A stretch of 61,603 bases of DNA from Albidovulum sp. (GCF_008933605.1 NZ_WBUS01000003.1:1-61603); one strand, 5' to 3'; shown: positions 50,622 to 60,136, counted from the first letter of the stretch. The notes: generated from the letters alone by a model not told the origin. Translations and numbers: made by a program.

Positions 50622-50648
50622 CTGGCCCGCAATCGCCGCCGGAAACCC

Positions 50649-52061
50649 TCAGCCCCGCGCCGGGATCGGCGGGCTCACCTCGGGCGGAAGCGGGCAGCGG
50701 TAGGGCTCGCGCGTCAGATGCGCCGCGTGCTCGGCCTTCGCCGCGGCCAGGAGGTCGGGCCGCGTGAAAAGGTCGCGCCCCGTCGCCGCCATGACCTTCG
50801 CGGCATGGACCATCCCCTTGTGCGCCGCCGGCATCTTTCCCTGCGCCGTCAGCTGCCAGGAATGGAACGGCGTGCCGATGGCGCAGGTCGCGACCCAGGC
50901 CTGAACCGTCGGCACCGCCCAGCTGACGTCGCCCACGTCGGTCGAGCCGAGCGAGGCGCCGGCGCCCGCGTCGAGCGGCACGACGAAGTCGCAGAGTGCC
51001 AGGCCCCGCTCGACCGGCCGCCCCAGCTGGCGGAACGTGTCGGCGATATGCTCCTCGGTCAGCGTCGCGCGGATGGCCTCCGCGAAGGGCAGGTCCTCGG
51101 CGTCGAAATCCACCGGACCCAGACGCTCCATGTTCGCCTGCATCGCCTCTTCCAGAACCCGGTTTCCAAGAAGGTCCGACACGGCGGAAACCACCCGCGT
51201 CTCCACCCGCGTCTCGGTCATCATGGCGGCGCCCTCGGCGATCTTGCGAACCCGCTCCACCAGCGCGTTGAGGTCCCTGAGCCGCCGGGTGCGGACGAGC
51301 TGGCGCACTGTCGCCTTCGCCGGCACCACGTTCGGCGCCGTGCCGCCGGCGTCGAGATAGGCGTAGTGGATCCGCGCGCCCGGCGGCATGTGCTCGCGCA
51401 GGTAATTCACGCCCACGTTCATCAGTTCCACCGCGTCGAGCGCGGAACGCCCCAGTTCCGGCGCCCCGGCCGCGTGGGCGGCACGGCCGAGGAAGGTGAA
51501 GTCGATCCGCGTGTTGGCCAGCGAATTGGCGTGGAAGACGCCGGTGTAGTCCGCCGGATGCCAGCTGATCGCCGCGTCCACATCGTCGAAGAGGCCCGCG
51601 CGCACCATGAAGGTCTTCGCGGCCCCGCCCTCCTCGGCGGGGCAGCCGTAGTAGCGCACCCGGCCGGGTGTTCGCGTCTCGGCAAGCCAGTCCCTGAGCG
51701 CGACGGCGGCCATCAGTGCCGCCGTGCCGAGCAGGTTGTGGCCGCAGCCGTGGCCGAACCGTCCCAGCGGCCGCTCTTCCGCCACACCCGGCTCCTGCCC
51801 CAGCTCCGGCAGGGCATCGTACTCTCCGAGGATCGCGATCACAGGGCCTCCGGTCCCCCACTCTCCCATGACTGCCGTCGGGATGCCCGCGAGGTCCCGG
51901 GTGATCCGGGCGCCCATGGCCTCGAGCATCGCCGCATGGGCCGCGCAGCTTTCGGTTTCGGTATAGGCGACCTCCGGCGTGTCGAAGACCCGATCGGCAA
52001 GGCCGATGAACGCCTCCCTGTGGCGCTCCGCGATATCCCAGATACGGTCGGTGTTCTGCAT
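50649..52061 (-). CDS. M20 family amidohydrolase (AbgB-like)
   Basis: A 470-residue zinc-dependent amidohydrolase of the M20D/aminobenzoyl-glutamate-utilisation type. Metal and catalytic blocks are GEYDALPELGQ, GHGCGHNLLGT, CPAEEGGAAKTFM and ISWHPADY, and the dimerisation insertion has FLGRAAHAAGAPELGRSALDAVELM. The length fits AbgB (about 480). The substrate is probably an N-acyl amino acid or p-aminobenzoyl-glutamate. The gene is divergent from a TetR regulator with a palindrome in the shared promoter, and the neighbour downstream of TetR is an aminotransferase, which suggests regulated peptide or amino-acid catabolism. Confidence 0.88.
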   Translation of the reverse strand: MQNTDRIWDIAERHREAFIGLADRVFDTPEVAYTETESCAAHAAMLEAMGARITRDLAGIPTAVMGEWGTGGPVIAILGEYDALPELGQEPGVAEERPLGRFGHGCGHNLLGTAALMAAVALRDWLAETRTPGRVRYYGCPAEEGGAAKTFMVRAGLFDDVDAAISWHPADYTGVFHANSLANTRIDFTFLGRAAHAAGAPELGRSALDAVELMNVGVNYLREHMPPGARIHYAYLDAGGTAPNVVPAKATVRQLVRTRRLRDLNALVERVRKIAEGAAMMTETRVETRVVSAVSDLLGNRVLEEAMQANMERLGPVDFDAEDLPFAEAIRATLTEEHIADTFRQLGRPVERGLALCDFVVPLDAGAGASLGSTDVGDVSWAVPTVQAWVATCAIGTPFHSWQLTAQGKMPAAHKGMVHAAKVMAATGRDLFTRPDLLAAAKAEHAAHLTREPYRCPLPPEVSPPIPARG

Positions 52062-52140
52062 CCCTGCCTCCGTCGCTCCCGCGTCAGATTGCCCGCCCCG
52101 CGTGGCGGAGGCCAGAGGCGAAATCCCTTGCGAGTCCGCG

Positions 52141-52180
52141 CACTCCGGTGAATAATACGATTGTATAATTCACCGGAGTG
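52141..52180. promoter_or_regulatory. Perfect 40-bp dyad operator over a TATAAT box
   Basis: CACTCCGGTGAAT (52141-52153) and ATTCACCGGAGTG (52168-52180) are perfect inverted repeats centred at 52160.5; the inner ATAC/GTAT (52155-52158, 52163-52166) continue the dyad. The plus strand reads TATAAT at 52164-52169, and the minus strand has TATTAT at 52157-52152. It is therefore a good candidate for a TetR-type operator controlling both the divergent M20 gene and the regulator's own gene. The regulator starts 10 bases beyond the right arm. Confidence 0.85.
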
Positions 52181-52189
52181 CCAGGAGCC

Positions 52190-52825
52190 ATGACCGCCGA
52201 CCGCCGCAAGTTCACGCGCGAGGAGCCCGAGACCCGGCGCGCCGACCTCATCGCGGCGGTTCTCGACCTCATGGCGGAGGCCGGGCCGGCAGAGACGACC
52301 GTGCGCGCCATCGCCGATGCGGCGGGGCTCTCGCCCGGCATGATCCGGCATCACTTCACCTCGAAGGAGGACTTGGTGAACGCCGCCTACGAAGCGCACA
52401 TGGCCCGCCAGATCGCGGATTCCGAACGCGCGCTCGGCGCCGGCAACGCCCGCGAGCGGCTTCGCCGTTTCGTTTCTGCCTCGCTGACGCCGCCCGTCGT
52501 CGATCCGCGCGCGGTGTCGCTCTGGGCGGCGTTCCTGCACATGGTCCGCCGCGATCCGGCGATGCGGGCGACGCACGAGGCGACCTACCTCGCCTACCGC
52601 GACCGGCTTCAGGGGCTGATAGCTGCAGCCCTTGCCGAAGCCGGCCGGATCGCGGGGCGCGCGGAACTCCGACGCCTCGCCATTGCCTGCAACGCCGTCA
52701 TCGACGGACTCTGGCTCGAGGCCGGGGTGCTGCCCGAAGCCTTCGTGGCGGGCGAGATCGAGACCCTCGGCCTCGTCTCGGTGGGCGCCCTGCTCGGCCT
52801 CGACCTCGCGGGGGGCGCCGCATGA
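52190..52825 (+). CDS. TetR/AcrR family regulator, BetI-like
   Basis: A 211-residue one-component repressor. The N-terminal helix-turn-helix domain reads AAVLDLMAEAGPAETTVRAIADAAGLSPGMIRHHFTSKEDLVNAAYEAH, with the recognition helix near residues 40-52. The C-terminal half fits the BetI ligand-binding group (SLWAAFLHMVRRDPAM, DGLWLEAGVLPEAF). It starts at ATG 52190, immediately after the dyad, with AGGAG very close; a GTG at 52178 inside the operator is a less likely alternative. Its stop overlaps the aminotransferase start (ATGA) by 4 bases. It is expected to repress itself and the M20 gene, with an unknown inducer. Confidence 0.9.
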   Translation: MTADRRKFTREEPETRRADLIAAVLDLMAEAGPAETTVRAIADAAGLSPGMIRHHFTSKEDLVNAAYEAHMARQIADSERALGAGNARERLRRFVSASLTPPVVDPRAVSLWAAFLHMVRRDPAMRATHEATYLAYRDRLQGLIAAALAEAGRIAGRAELRRLAIACNAVIDGLWLEAGVLPEAFVAGEIETLGLVSVGALLGLDLAGGAA

Positions 52826-54012
52826 GGTATTCCCCGGTGCTCGACCGCCTCGCCGGTCTCGGCTCGGCGAAGTGGGCGGTGCACTACGCTGCCGCCGACT
52901 TCGCCGCCCGCGGCCGCGACGTGATCGACCTGACGATCGGCAATCCCGACGTGGCAGCGCCGGACGATCTCCTTGAGTGCGCCGTCGCCGCCATGCGCGC
53001 GGGTCGCACCCAGTACTCCACCGGCCGCGGCGAGCCCGCCCTTCGCGCGGCGCTTGCGGCGCGCTACGCCGCCCGTGCGGGTCGCCCGGTCTCGCCCGAT
53101 CAGGTGCTCTGCTTCCCCGGCACGCAGACCGCGCTCTACGCCGTTCTCATGGGGCTGGCGGAACCCGGCGGCGAGGTGCTGGTCGGTGACCCGATGTATG
53201 CCACCTACGAGGCCGTGATCCGGGCGGGCGGCGCGCTGCCCGTCCCGGTGCCGCTGCGCGCCGAAAGGGGCTTCCGGATCTCGGCCGAGGACCTCTCCGC
53301 CCGAGTCACGCCGCGCAGCCGCGCCATTCTCCTCAACACGCCGCACAACCCCACCGGGGCAGTGCTGACCCCGGCCGACCTCGCAGCCATCGGCGACGTC
53401 GCCCGCGCCCACGACCTCTGGATCGTCTCCGACGAAGTCTACGAGGAACTGGTGTTCGACGGTACGCCCTTTGCCTCGCCCTTCGACCGGACGGAGCTTG
53501 CCGACCGCACGGTCGCCGTCTCGTCGATCTCGAAATCCCACGCGGCCCCCGGCTTTCGCTCCGGCTGGGCGGTCTGTTCCGCCGACTGCGCCGGTCGCCT
53601 GCTGCCGCTCTCGGAAACCATGCTTTTCGGCAACCAGCCCTTCATCGCCGACATGACGGCCGAGGCCATCGCCGCGCCCTCGGCCGTCGCCGCCGGGATG
53701 CGTGCGCGCTTCGCCGCCCGCGCCCGCTACCTCGCCGACCGGCTCGCGCAGGAAACCGCACTCTCTGTCCACCGGCCCGAAGCGGGGATGTTCGCGCTCG
53801 TCGAGGTCTCCGCGACGGGGCGGGACGACTCCGCCTACGCGATGGACCTGCTGGAGGCGACCGGCGTCGCGGTCATGCCCGGCACTTCCTTCGGCGAAAG
53901 CCTCGCCGGCTGGGTGCGCGTCGCGCTCACCGTGGATGACGCGCGTTTCCGGACCGCGGTCGACCGGATCGTCACCTACTCGGCGGCGCCGAAGGCGCGG
54001 GCGCGCGCCTGA
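52822..54012 (+). CDS. Aminotransferase class I/II (PLP-dependent)
   Basis: A 396-residue fold-type I PLP enzyme. FPGTQTALYAVLMGL and DPMYATYEAVIRAGG contact the cofactor. LNTPHNPTGAV holds the conserved Asn, and WIVSDEVYEELVFDG the conserved Asp/Tyr. The Schiff-base Lys lies in SSISKSHAAPGFRSGW. FRSGW and WVRVAL contain the arginines that bind the substrate carboxylate. The substrate amino acid is not identifiable. The ATG overlaps the TetR stop by 4 bases, so it is co-translated with the regulator and controlled by the same dyad. Confidence 0.93.
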   Translation: MRYSPVLDRLAGLGSAKWAVHYAAADFAARGRDVIDLTIGNPDVAAPDDLLECAVAAMRAGRTQYSTGRGEPALRAALAARYAARAGRPVSPDQVLCFPGTQTALYAVLMGLAEPGGEVLVGDPMYATYEAVIRAGGALPVPVPLRAERGFRISAEDLSARVTPRSRAILLNTPHNPTGAVLTPADLAAIGDVARAHDLWIVSDEVYEELVFDGTPFASPFDRTELADRTVAVSSISKSHAAPGFRSGWAVCSADCAGRLLPLSETMLFGNQPFIADMTAEAIAAPSAVAAGMRARFAARARYLADRLAQETALSVHRPEAGMFALVEVSATGRDDSAYAMDLLEATGVAVMPGTSFGESLAGWVRVALTVDDARFRTAVDRIVTYSAAPKARARA

Positions 54013-54018
54013 CCGGCT

Positions 54019-54885
54019 TCAGCAGCCGGGCTCGAAGGCATCAATGATCGCCGCCGCCTCGTCCGCCGTCTCGACATAGCGGAAAAGCGTCAGATCCTCG
54101 GGCGAGATCGTGCCGGCCTCTGCGAGGGCCTGCCAGTTGATCACCCGCTCCCAGAAATCGCGGCCGAAAAGCAGGAAGGGCACGGGCCGCATCCGCCCGG
54201 TCTGGATCAGGGTCAGGCTCTCGAACATCTCGTCGAGGGTGCCGAAGCCGCCGGGGAAGATGCAGATGGCCCGCGCGCGCATCAGGAAATGCATCTTGCG
54301 GATCGCGAAGTAGTGGAAGTTGAAGCAGAGGTCGGGCGTCACATAGGCGTTCGGCGCCTGTTCGTGCGGCAGCACGATGTTGAGGCCGATGGAATGGCCG
54401 CCCGCGTCGGCCGCGCCGCGGTTCCCCGCCTCCATGATCCCCGGCCCGCCGCCCGTCACGATCACATTCTCGCGGCCGTAGCTCTCAAGGCTGCGCTCGG
54501 TCATCAGGCGTGCGAGCTTGCGCGCCTCGTCGTACCAGCCGGCGAGCCGCGCCGCGCCGCGCGCGGCCTCGGACTGCGCGCCCGCAGCCGTCTCGATCAC
54601 CGGCGCCTCGACCTGCGCCGCGGTGCCGCTCGGGTCCGGGATGCGCGCGCTGCCCATCAGAACGATGGTCGATTCGATCCCGCGCTCGTCCATGATCATC
54701 TGAGGCTTGAGAAGCTCGAGCTGCAGCCGCACCGGCCTCAGCTCCTCGCGCATCATGAAATCGGCATCCGTGAAGGCCAGCCGGTAGGCCGGCGCGCGCG
54801 TCTGGGGCGTGTCCGGGATGCGTGCGAAGGTTTCCACGTCGTCGTGGCTGTCGCGGAACGGATGGCTCCTCGCATCGTCTTTCAT
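54019..54885 (-). CDS. LOG family protein (cytokinin riboside 5'-monophosphate phosphoribohydrolase-like)
   Basis: A 288-residue Rossmann-fold protein of the TIGR00730/LOG group. [14 protein letters not shown] and the LOG signature [12 protein letters not shown] with its catalytic Glu are both present, with [18 protein letters not shown] in between. Members hydrolyse 5'-mononucleotides (AMP, cytokinin nucleotides). It has an N-terminal extension of about 60 residues relative to short LOG proteins, typical of the longer bacterial branch. ATG 54885 has AGGA upstream. It converges with the aminotransferase 6 bases away and is divergent from dapD. Confidence 0.9.
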   Translation of the reverse strand: MKDDARSHPFRDSHDDVETFARIPDTPQTRAPAYRLAFTDADFMMREELRPVRLQLELLKPQMIMDERGIESTIVLMGSARIPDPSGTAAQVEAPVIETAAGAQSEAARGAARLAGWYDEARKLARLMTERSLESYGRENVIVTGGGPGIMEAGNRGAADAGGHSIGLNIVLPHEQAPNAYVTPDLCFNFHYFAIRKMHFLMRARAICIFPGGFGTLDEMFESLTLIQTGRMRPVPFLLFGRDFWERVINWQALAEAGTISPEDLTLFRYVETADEAAAIIDAFEPGC

Positions 54886-55050
54886 ATGTCGTCCTGCTCT
54901 CTGCATGCCCCAGAAGTAACCCGCCCGGGGCTTTTCGGCCAGCATCGCAGCGCGCAATGGCGAAACTGTGACGGGGGGCAGCGCATTGCCTCGCGCGGCC
55001 GCGCGTCCTATAGGGCAGGGGTCGCAGGACCGTCAGAGGGGGACCGCCGG

Positions 55051-55878
55051 ATGCAGCATGCCGAACTCGAAGCCGCGATCGAATCCGCCTGGGAGGCGCG
55101 CGACAGCATCACGCCGGCGACGAAGGGCGAGGCGCGCGAGGCGATCGGCGCGACGCTCGCGGCGCTCGACAGCGGCAAGCTGCGCGTCGCCGAGCGGCAG
55201 CCGGATGGGCAGTGGCGGGTCAACCAGTGGGCGAAGAAGGCCGTGCTCCTCGGTTTCCGCCTCAAGGACATGGCGCAGCAGACCGGCGGGCCGCAGGGCA
55301 GTTCCTGGTGGGACAAGGTGGACTCGAAGTTCGCCGGCTGGGGCGATGCCGAATGGAAGGCCGCCGGCTTCCGCGCCGTGCCGAACTGCATCGTCCGCAA
55401 GTCGGCCTACATCGCGCCGGGCGTGGTGCTCATGCCCTCCTTCGTCAACCTCGGTGCCTATGTCGATGCGGGCACGATGGTGGACACCTGGGCCACCGTC
55501 GGCTCCTGCGCCCAGATCGGCAAGAACGTCCACCTCTCCGGCGGCGTCGGCATCGGCGGCGTGCTCGAACCGATGCAGGCGGGTCCCACGATCATCGAGG
55601 ACAACTGCTTCATCGGCGCGCGCTCGGAGGTCGTCGAAGGCTGCATCGTCCGCGAAGGCTCCGTCCTCGGCATGGGGGTCTTCATCGGCAAGTCCACGAA
55701 GATCGTCGACCGGGAAACCGGCGCGGTGACCTATGGCGAGGTTCCGGCGGGCTCCGTCGTCGTCGCGGGCTCGATGCCCTCGAAGGGCGGCATCAATCTC
55801 TACTGTGCCGTCATCGTGAAGCGGGTCGACGCGCAGACCCGGTCCAAGACCTCGATCAACGAACTTCTCCGGGACTGA
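55051..55878 (+). CDS. dapD: 2,3,4,5-tetrahydropyridine-2,6-dicarboxylate N-succinyltransferase
   Basis: A 275-residue cytosolic trimer of the lysine/meso-diaminopimelate pathway. The N-terminal helices are followed by a left-handed beta-helix with hexapeptide repeats ([55 protein letters not shown]), and [19 protein letters not shown] closes the C-terminus. The length is that of E. coli DapD (274). The ATG has AGAGGGGGA upstream. A long upstream in-frame extension to 54289 is antisense to the LOG gene and is not coding. The next gene is 11 bases downstream. Confidence 0.97.
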   Translation: MQHAELEAAIESAWEARDSITPATKGEAREAIGATLAALDSGKLRVAERQPDGQWRVNQWAKKAVLLGFRLKDMAQQTGGPQGSSWWDKVDSKFAGWGDAEWKAAGFRAVPNCIVRKSAYIAPGVVLMPSFVNLGAYVDAGTMVDTWATVGSCAQIGKNVHLSGGVGIGGVLEPMQAGPTIIEDNCFIGARSEVVEGCIVREGSVLGMGVFIGKSTKIVDRETGAVTYGEVPAGSVVVAGSMPSKGGINLYCAVIVKRVDAQTRSKTSINELLRD

Positions 55879-55889
55879 GGGGGCAGGCC

Positions 55890-56321
55890 ATGACCGCACT
55901 GACGCTGGCGAAAGCACAGACCATCGTGGCGGCCGCGCTCGCCCATGCGCGGACCGCGGGCTTCAAGCCCCTCAGCATCGCCGTCCTCGACTCGCGCGGC
56001 GCCCTCGTCGCGGCGGCCAGCGAGGACGGCACCAGCCTGAAGCGGTTCGAAATCGCGCTCGGCAAGGCGCGGGGCGCCGTCGCGCTCGGCCTCGGCTCGC
56101 GCGCCATCGGCCAGATGGCGATCGACCGGCCGCATTTCTTCACAGGCGCCGTCCACGCCGTGGGCGGAGAGATGGTCCCGGTCGCGGGCGGCGTGCTGAT
56201 CCGCGCCGCCGACGGGATGCTGCTCGGTGCGGCGGGTGTCTCGGGCGATACCTCCGACAACGACGAGGCGGCGGGTTCTGCCGGCATCGCCGCGGCCGGG
56301 TTCACCGCCGATGGCGGCTAA
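55890..56321 (+). CDS. GlcG/HbpS-like heme-binding-family protein
   Basis: A 143-residue cytosolic protein of the DUF336/GlcG family. The pattern TLAKAQTIVAAALAHARTAGFKPLSIAVLDSRGALVAAAS and the C-terminal GGVLIRA...GAAGVSGDTSDNDEAAGSAG are diagnostic. Members include HbpS, which binds heme, and GlcG next to glycolate oxidase genes; its role here is unknown. The ATG is 11 bases past dapD with AGGGGGCAGG upstream, so the two probably share a transcript. It converges on the next gene 9 bases away. Confidence 0.88.
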   Translation: MTALTLAKAQTIVAAALAHARTAGFKPLSIAVLDSRGALVAAASEDGTSLKRFEIALGKARGAVALGLGSRAIGQMAIDRPHFFTGAVHAVGGEMVPVAGGVLIRAADGMLLGAAGVSGDTSDNDEAAGSAGIAAAGFTADGG

Positions 56322-56330
56322 GGCGGCGCG

Positions 56331-57749
56331 TCAGTTGAACCAAAGGAAGTATCCGAGCGGCCCGGCTTCCAGCATGTTGAGGATGCCCCCGACGGTGTCC
56401 TGCGACACCGTATCACCGTCCTCCAGATAGGGCAGCACCGACGTCCCTTGGGCGATCAGGATCGGATCGAGCGTCGGCGGCTCGTCGAAGAACCGGCGCA
56501 GGTTCACGCCCCGCCCCTCGGCGAAGCGCCAGTGCGGCAGAAGCGTGCGCCCCTCCAGCAAGGCCTCCAGTTCGTCCAGAAACCGCCTCCAGCCGTAGAC
56601 GACGACATCGTTCACCCTCAGGTTCGGCAGCAGCGACGTCTGCTTCGGGCCGGGCAGCCACTCGCGGTTGTCGTCCGTCTCGGCCTCGATGCGCCGCCAG
56701 TTCTCGCGGCTGAGCGCGACCATCGCCAGAAGGTGTTCGCGCGCCTCGCCCATCCGCTCCGGCTCCACGACCGGCCAGTGCATCAGGTGGACGAAGACGC
56801 CCAGATCGACCAGGCCGGCGATCCGGACCGCGAAGGACTGCTCTTCCCAACGTGCCCGCGCCATGCCCTCGGGCGTGTCGCGCCAGTCCCGGTACCTCTC
56901 CCACCAGTCTCCCGTGTAGTCGCCGACATCGAATTGTGGCGGCTCCGGGCCAAGCTGCGCCAGCAGCCGCTTTTCCTCGTCCACCAGCCCCGACGACGGC
57001 AGCCGAGTCGCGGGGAAGGCGTCGTGGAAGGTCATCTCGAGCGCCTCGTGCCAGTCATATGCCAGAGGAATGTCGGCGACCGCGCTCAAAAGGTGGCAGT
57101 AGGCCTGCAGCCAGGGCACCTCGCTCTGATCGATCCCCATCGGCGCGACCTTGCCCGCGGCGGCCAGCCGGCCCCATTCCCGGCCCTCTTCGGAAAAGTC
57201 GGCCCCCGTTACGGCGAGGTAGAGCGCCGCGATCGACCCCTCCGCGTCGCCCGCCCCGTCGCCGTCCATGTCGAGCCGGATCGCGGGGACCCGCAGCGGC
57301 AGGTCGAAATCCTTGGCCGGCGCCGCCGCCAACGTAGCCTCGGCCACGGCCAGATCGGCGGTGAACTCCACGAGCAGGGCGCGCAACCCCGCGTAGGTCA
57401 CGGGCTCGGGCGCGGGGTTCGTCGGCACCGGGATGCGCAGGAACGGCAGGCCATCGCCGAGGACGATCTCCGAGGGGTTGCCGTAGCTGTTGGCAAGGCC
57501 GTAGCGGTGCAAGCCCTGGCCCAGCCCCTCAACCGCGCCGAGGAACTCCGCCAGCCCCAGCGCGAAATGCGCCGCTGCGTCCTCGGGCGCGGCGGCGATG
57601 CGCTCCGCCGCAAGCCGTTCGGCCGCGTCCCGCTTGCCCTCAACCAGAAGCGCGTCGAAATCGCCGGCGAAATCGGCGAGCGCCATGGTCGGCGCCAGCG
57701 CCAGGATCGCCGATCGCACCGAATTCGTCAGAATGGCCCTGACGCCCAT
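56331..57749 (-). CDS. Exported hypothetical protein
   Basis: A 472-residue protein I do not recognise. A signal peptide is seen (MGVRAILTNSVRSAILALAPTMALA). The following FAGDFDALLVEGKRDAAERLAAERIAAAPEDAAAHFALGLAEFL resembles one or two TPR/Sel1-like helices. The rest is mixed alpha/beta with many Trp, Glu and Arg residues and no motif I can name. The ATG at 57749 has AGAGGAG 9 bases upstream. It is divergent from the small gene at 57927 and converges on the GlcG-like gene. Homologues of this type occur in Rhodobacteraceae as hypothetical proteins. Confidence 0.8.
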   Translation of the reverse strand: MGVRAILTNSVRSAILALAPTMALADFAGDFDALLVEGKRDAAERLAAERIAAAPEDAAAHFALGLAEFLGAVEGLGQGLHRYGLANSYGNPSEIVLGDGLPFLRIPVPTNPAPEPVTYAGLRALLVEFTADLAVAEATLAAAPAKDFDLPLRVPAIRLDMDGDGAGDAEGSIAALYLAVTGADFSEEGREWGRLAAAGKVAPMGIDQSEVPWLQAYCHLLSAVADIPLAYDWHEALEMTFHDAFPATRLPSSGLVDEEKRLLAQLGPEPPQFDVGDYTGDWWERYRDWRDTPEGMARARWEEQSFAVRIAGLVDLGVFVHLMHWPVVEPERMGEAREHLLAMVALSRENWRRIEAETDDNREWLPGPKQTSLLPNLRVNDVVVYGWRRFLDELEALLEGRTLLPHWRFAEGRGVNLRRFFDEPPTLDPILIAQGTSVLPYLEDGDTVSQDTVGGILNMLEAGPLGYFLWFN

Positions 57750-57926
57750 GCTGATCACTCCTCTTTGCCGATCGAGCATCCCGCCCGGCGGAGTGGCCGT
57801 CATTGACCCGGGTCAACCGCAGCGACCGGCCGCGACGGGATGGCCTCCGCCCAGTGACATCGCCCCGGCCCGCCGCTTGACTTCGCGCCGCGCGAGGCCC
57901 ACCACGGCGGACGGGAGGATCCCGGA

Positions 57927-58262
57927 ATGACCGAAACGCCCCGCCGCAGCCCGCGCCCGCAGCAGGTCTACACGCTTCTTGTCGAAGTCGGGCGGAAGGC
58001 CGGCGACGGGCTGCCGGCCAAGGCCACCGGCGCCGCGATCATGGTCTATGCCTCCGGCGTGGACGAGGACGAGGCCGTGCGCGAGGCGGTGGCGATCCTC
58101 AAGCAAGCCGACTTGGCGCCGCTCGACGTCACCGGTTACGGCACCGCCGAGGAGCGCGAGGCCGAGGGCCACGAGATCGCGCCCGAGGAACGCGCGTTGA
58201 TGGACCGGGCGCTGGCCGAGAATGCGGTGATCGTTGCCGAGGTGACGCCGTTCTTCGACTGA
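57927..58262 (+). CDS. Conserved hypothetical protein
   Basis: A 111-residue soluble protein, unrecognised. It is acidic overall with a basic N-terminus (TETPRRSPRPQQ), then VYTLLVEVGRKAGDGLPAKATGAAIMVYASGVDEDEAVREAVAILKQADLAPLDVTGYGTAEE, a beta-alpha-beta pattern that repeats in the second half (AENAVIVAEVTPFF). The codon use and the GGGAGGATCCCGGA site before ATG make it a real gene. No function can be assigned. Confidence 0.75.
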   Translation: MTETPRRSPRPQQVYTLLVEVGRKAGDGLPAKATGAAIMVYASGVDEDEAVREAVAILKQADLAPLDVTGYGTAEEREAEGHEIAPEERALMDRALAENAVIVAEVTPFFD

Positions 58263-58349
58263 GCCGCCCGCGCGTCTCCGCCACACCCCCTTGGCCTCGG
58301 CGCCCTTCGCGCGCATATAGGGGGCAACCAGCCATTCAAGGGGGCAGAC

Positions 58350-59255
58350 ATGCTCGAATTCGGCCAGAAGACCGGCGCGCCCGCCGGCGACCTCGTCCGC
58401 GACGTGACCGAGGCGGATTTCATGGCGGAGGTGATCGAGGCGAGCCGCGAGGTGCCCGTGATCGTCGACTTCTGGGCGCCGTGGTGCGGACCCTGCAAGA
58501 CGCTCGGGCCCGCGCTCGAATCCGCCGTCCAGGCCGCGCGCGGCAAGGTCCGCATGGCCAAGGTCAACGTTGACGAGAACCAGACGATCGCGGCGCAACT
58601 GCGCATCCAGTCGATCCCGACGGTCTACGCCTTCTGGCAGGGCAAGCCGGTGGACGGCTTCCAGGGCGCGATTCCGCCGTCGCAGATCAAGACCTTCGTC
58701 GAGAAGCTCGCGGGCCTCGCCGGCGACGGCGGGCTGGCCGAGGCGCTCGACGCGGCCGAGGATATGCTCGCGCAGGGGGCGGCCGTGGATGCCGCCGAGA
58801 CCTTCGCCGCGATCCTCGGGGAGGAGCCGGAGAACGCCCGCGCCTATGGTGGTCTCGTGCGAGCCCATCTCGCGCTCGGCCAGACCGACCAGGCCGAGGG
58901 GCTCTTGGCCGCCGCGCCCGCCGCCATCGCCGGCTCGGCGGAGGTTGAAGCGGCCCGGGCCCAGATCGCGCTGTCGCGCCAGGCGGCCAGCGCAGGCCCG
59001 GTCGCCGAACTGCTCGACCGCGTGCTGGCGCACCCCGACGATCATCAGGCCCGCTTCGACCTCGCGCTCGCTCTTCATGCCGCGGGCAAGGTCGAGGGCG
59101 CCGTCGAGGAACTCCTCGAGCTCTTCCGCCGCGACCGCGACTGGAACGACGGCGCGGCCAGGAAGCAGCTCTTCACCATCTTCGACGCGCTGAAGCCCAA
59201 CGACCCGATCGTGCTGAAGGGCCGGCGCAAGCTCTCCTCGCTGCTCTTCGCCTGA
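58350..59255 (+). CDS. YbbN/CnoX-like thioredoxin-TPR chaperedoxin
   Basis: A 301-residue cytosolic protein. The N-terminal thioredoxin domain (about 15-120) has the intact active site WAPWCGPCK (Cys46, Cys49) and the cis-Pro in RIQSIPTVYAF. The C-terminal half is helical with TPR-like repeats (AEDMLAQGAAVDAAETFAAILGEEPENARAYGGLVRAHLALG), as in E. coli YbbN/CnoX. CnoX protects clients from oxidation and passes them to GroEL; E. coli CnoX has SXXC and is redox-inactive, whereas this one keeps CGPC, so it may be a reductase. It precedes the LON-domain gene by 45 bases. Confidence 0.93.
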   Translation: MLEFGQKTGAPAGDLVRDVTEADFMAEVIEASREVPVIVDFWAPWCGPCKTLGPALESAVQAARGKVRMAKVNVDENQTIAAQLRIQSIPTVYAFWQGKPVDGFQGAIPPSQIKTFVEKLAGLAGDGGLAEALDAAEDMLAQGAAVDAAETFAAILGEEPENARAYGGLVRAHLALGQTDQAEGLLAAAPAAIAGSAEVEAARAQIALSRQAASAGPVAELLDRVLAHPDDHQARFDLALALHAAGKVEGAVEELLELFRRDRDWNDGAARKQLFTIFDALKPNDPIVLKGRRKLSSLLFA

Positions 59256-59300
59256 TGCGGCGACCTTGCGGACGGTGACGCGCGGATCAGGATCACGGCC

Positions 59301-59939
59301 ATGAGGATCAAGGGCGACCTGCCGGACAAGATCCCGCTCTTCCCCCTGCCGGGGGCGCTCCTGTTGCCGCGCGCGCGCCTGCCGCTGCAGATCTTCGAGC
59401 CGCGCTACCTCGCCATGCTCGAGGACGTGCTGAAGACGCCGCACCGGCTCATCGGGATGATCCAGCCGCGCCCCGGCCCGGACGGCCAGCCGCGCCTCGC
59501 CGCCATCGGTTCCGCCGGCCGGGTCACCGCGTTGTCGGAAACCGACGACGGCCGCTACATGATCACCCTCTCCGGTGTCTCGCGCTTCCGCCTCCTGCGC
59601 GAGATTTCGGGCTTCGCCCCCTATCTCTCCGCCGAGGTCCGCTGGGACGGGTTCGAGCGCGACCGCGCCGGCCCGGAGGATGACCCCGGCTTCGACCGCG
59701 AGAGCTTCCTCCAGCTCCTGCGCCGCTACTTCGAGGCCGAACAGCTCTCGACCGACTGGGAAAGCCTGCGCGAGGCGGCCGACGAGCTTCTCGTCAACTC
59801 GCTCGCCATGCTCTGCCCCTTCGAGCCCGAGGACAAGCAGGCGCTGCTGGAGGCGCCCTCGCTCCAGACCCGGCGCGAGACGCTGGTGACTCTGATGGAA
59901 TTCGCGCTCCGCTCCGGCGGCGAGGAGGTGGTGCATTGA
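59301..59939 (+). CDS. LON peptidase N-terminal substrate-binding domain protein
   Basis: A 212-residue protein with only the N-terminal domain of Lon (PF02190). [31 protein letters not shown] is the diagnostic opening. [10 protein letters not shown]...[12 protein letters not shown] and the C-terminal helices ([34 protein letters not shown]) complete the fold. There is no ATPase or peptidase domain. The function is unknown; such proteins are conserved next to YbbN-like genes in alphaproteobacteria. The stop overlaps the TTG start of the next gene by 4 bases. Confidence 0.93.
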   Translation: MRIKGDLPDKIPLFPLPGALLLPRARLPLQIFEPRYLAMLEDVLKTPHRLIGMIQPRPGPDGQPRLAAIGSAGRVTALSETDDGRYMITLSGVSRFRLLREISGFAPYLSAEVRWDGFERDRAGPEDDPGFDRESFLQLLRRYFEAEQLSTDWESLREAADELLVNSLAMLCPFEPEDKQALLEAPSLQTRRETLVTLMEFALRSGGEEVVH

Positions 59940-60118
59940 CCGAGGGGATCACGCCCGACCGGCGGATGCTGGAGGCGCTCGTCTGCCCGCTGACCCAGGC
60001 GCCGCTGAGCTACGACGCCGAGCGGCAGGAACTCGTCTCCAGACCCGCCAAGCTCGCCTACCCGATCCGCGACGGCATCCCGGTGATGCTCGCCGACGAG
60101 GCGCGGAAGCTGGAGTGA
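59936..60118 (+). CDS. Trm112/YcaR-like small protein
   Basis: A 60-residue protein of the Trm112 family. The pattern [16 protein letters not shown]...[25 protein letters not shown] is the family core. One Cys of the usual CP motif is present (CPLT), but the second zinc CxxC pair is missing, as in E. coli YcaR. A TTG start overlapping the previous stop, with GAGGAGGTG upstream, fits. Trm112 proteins activate methyltransferases, but the partner is not evident here. Confidence 0.88.
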   Translation: MTEGITPDRRMLEALVCPLTQAPLSYDAERQELVSRPAKLAYPIRDGIPVMLADEARKLE

Positions 60119-60136
60119 GGGGGCGGGGGCCGTGAC

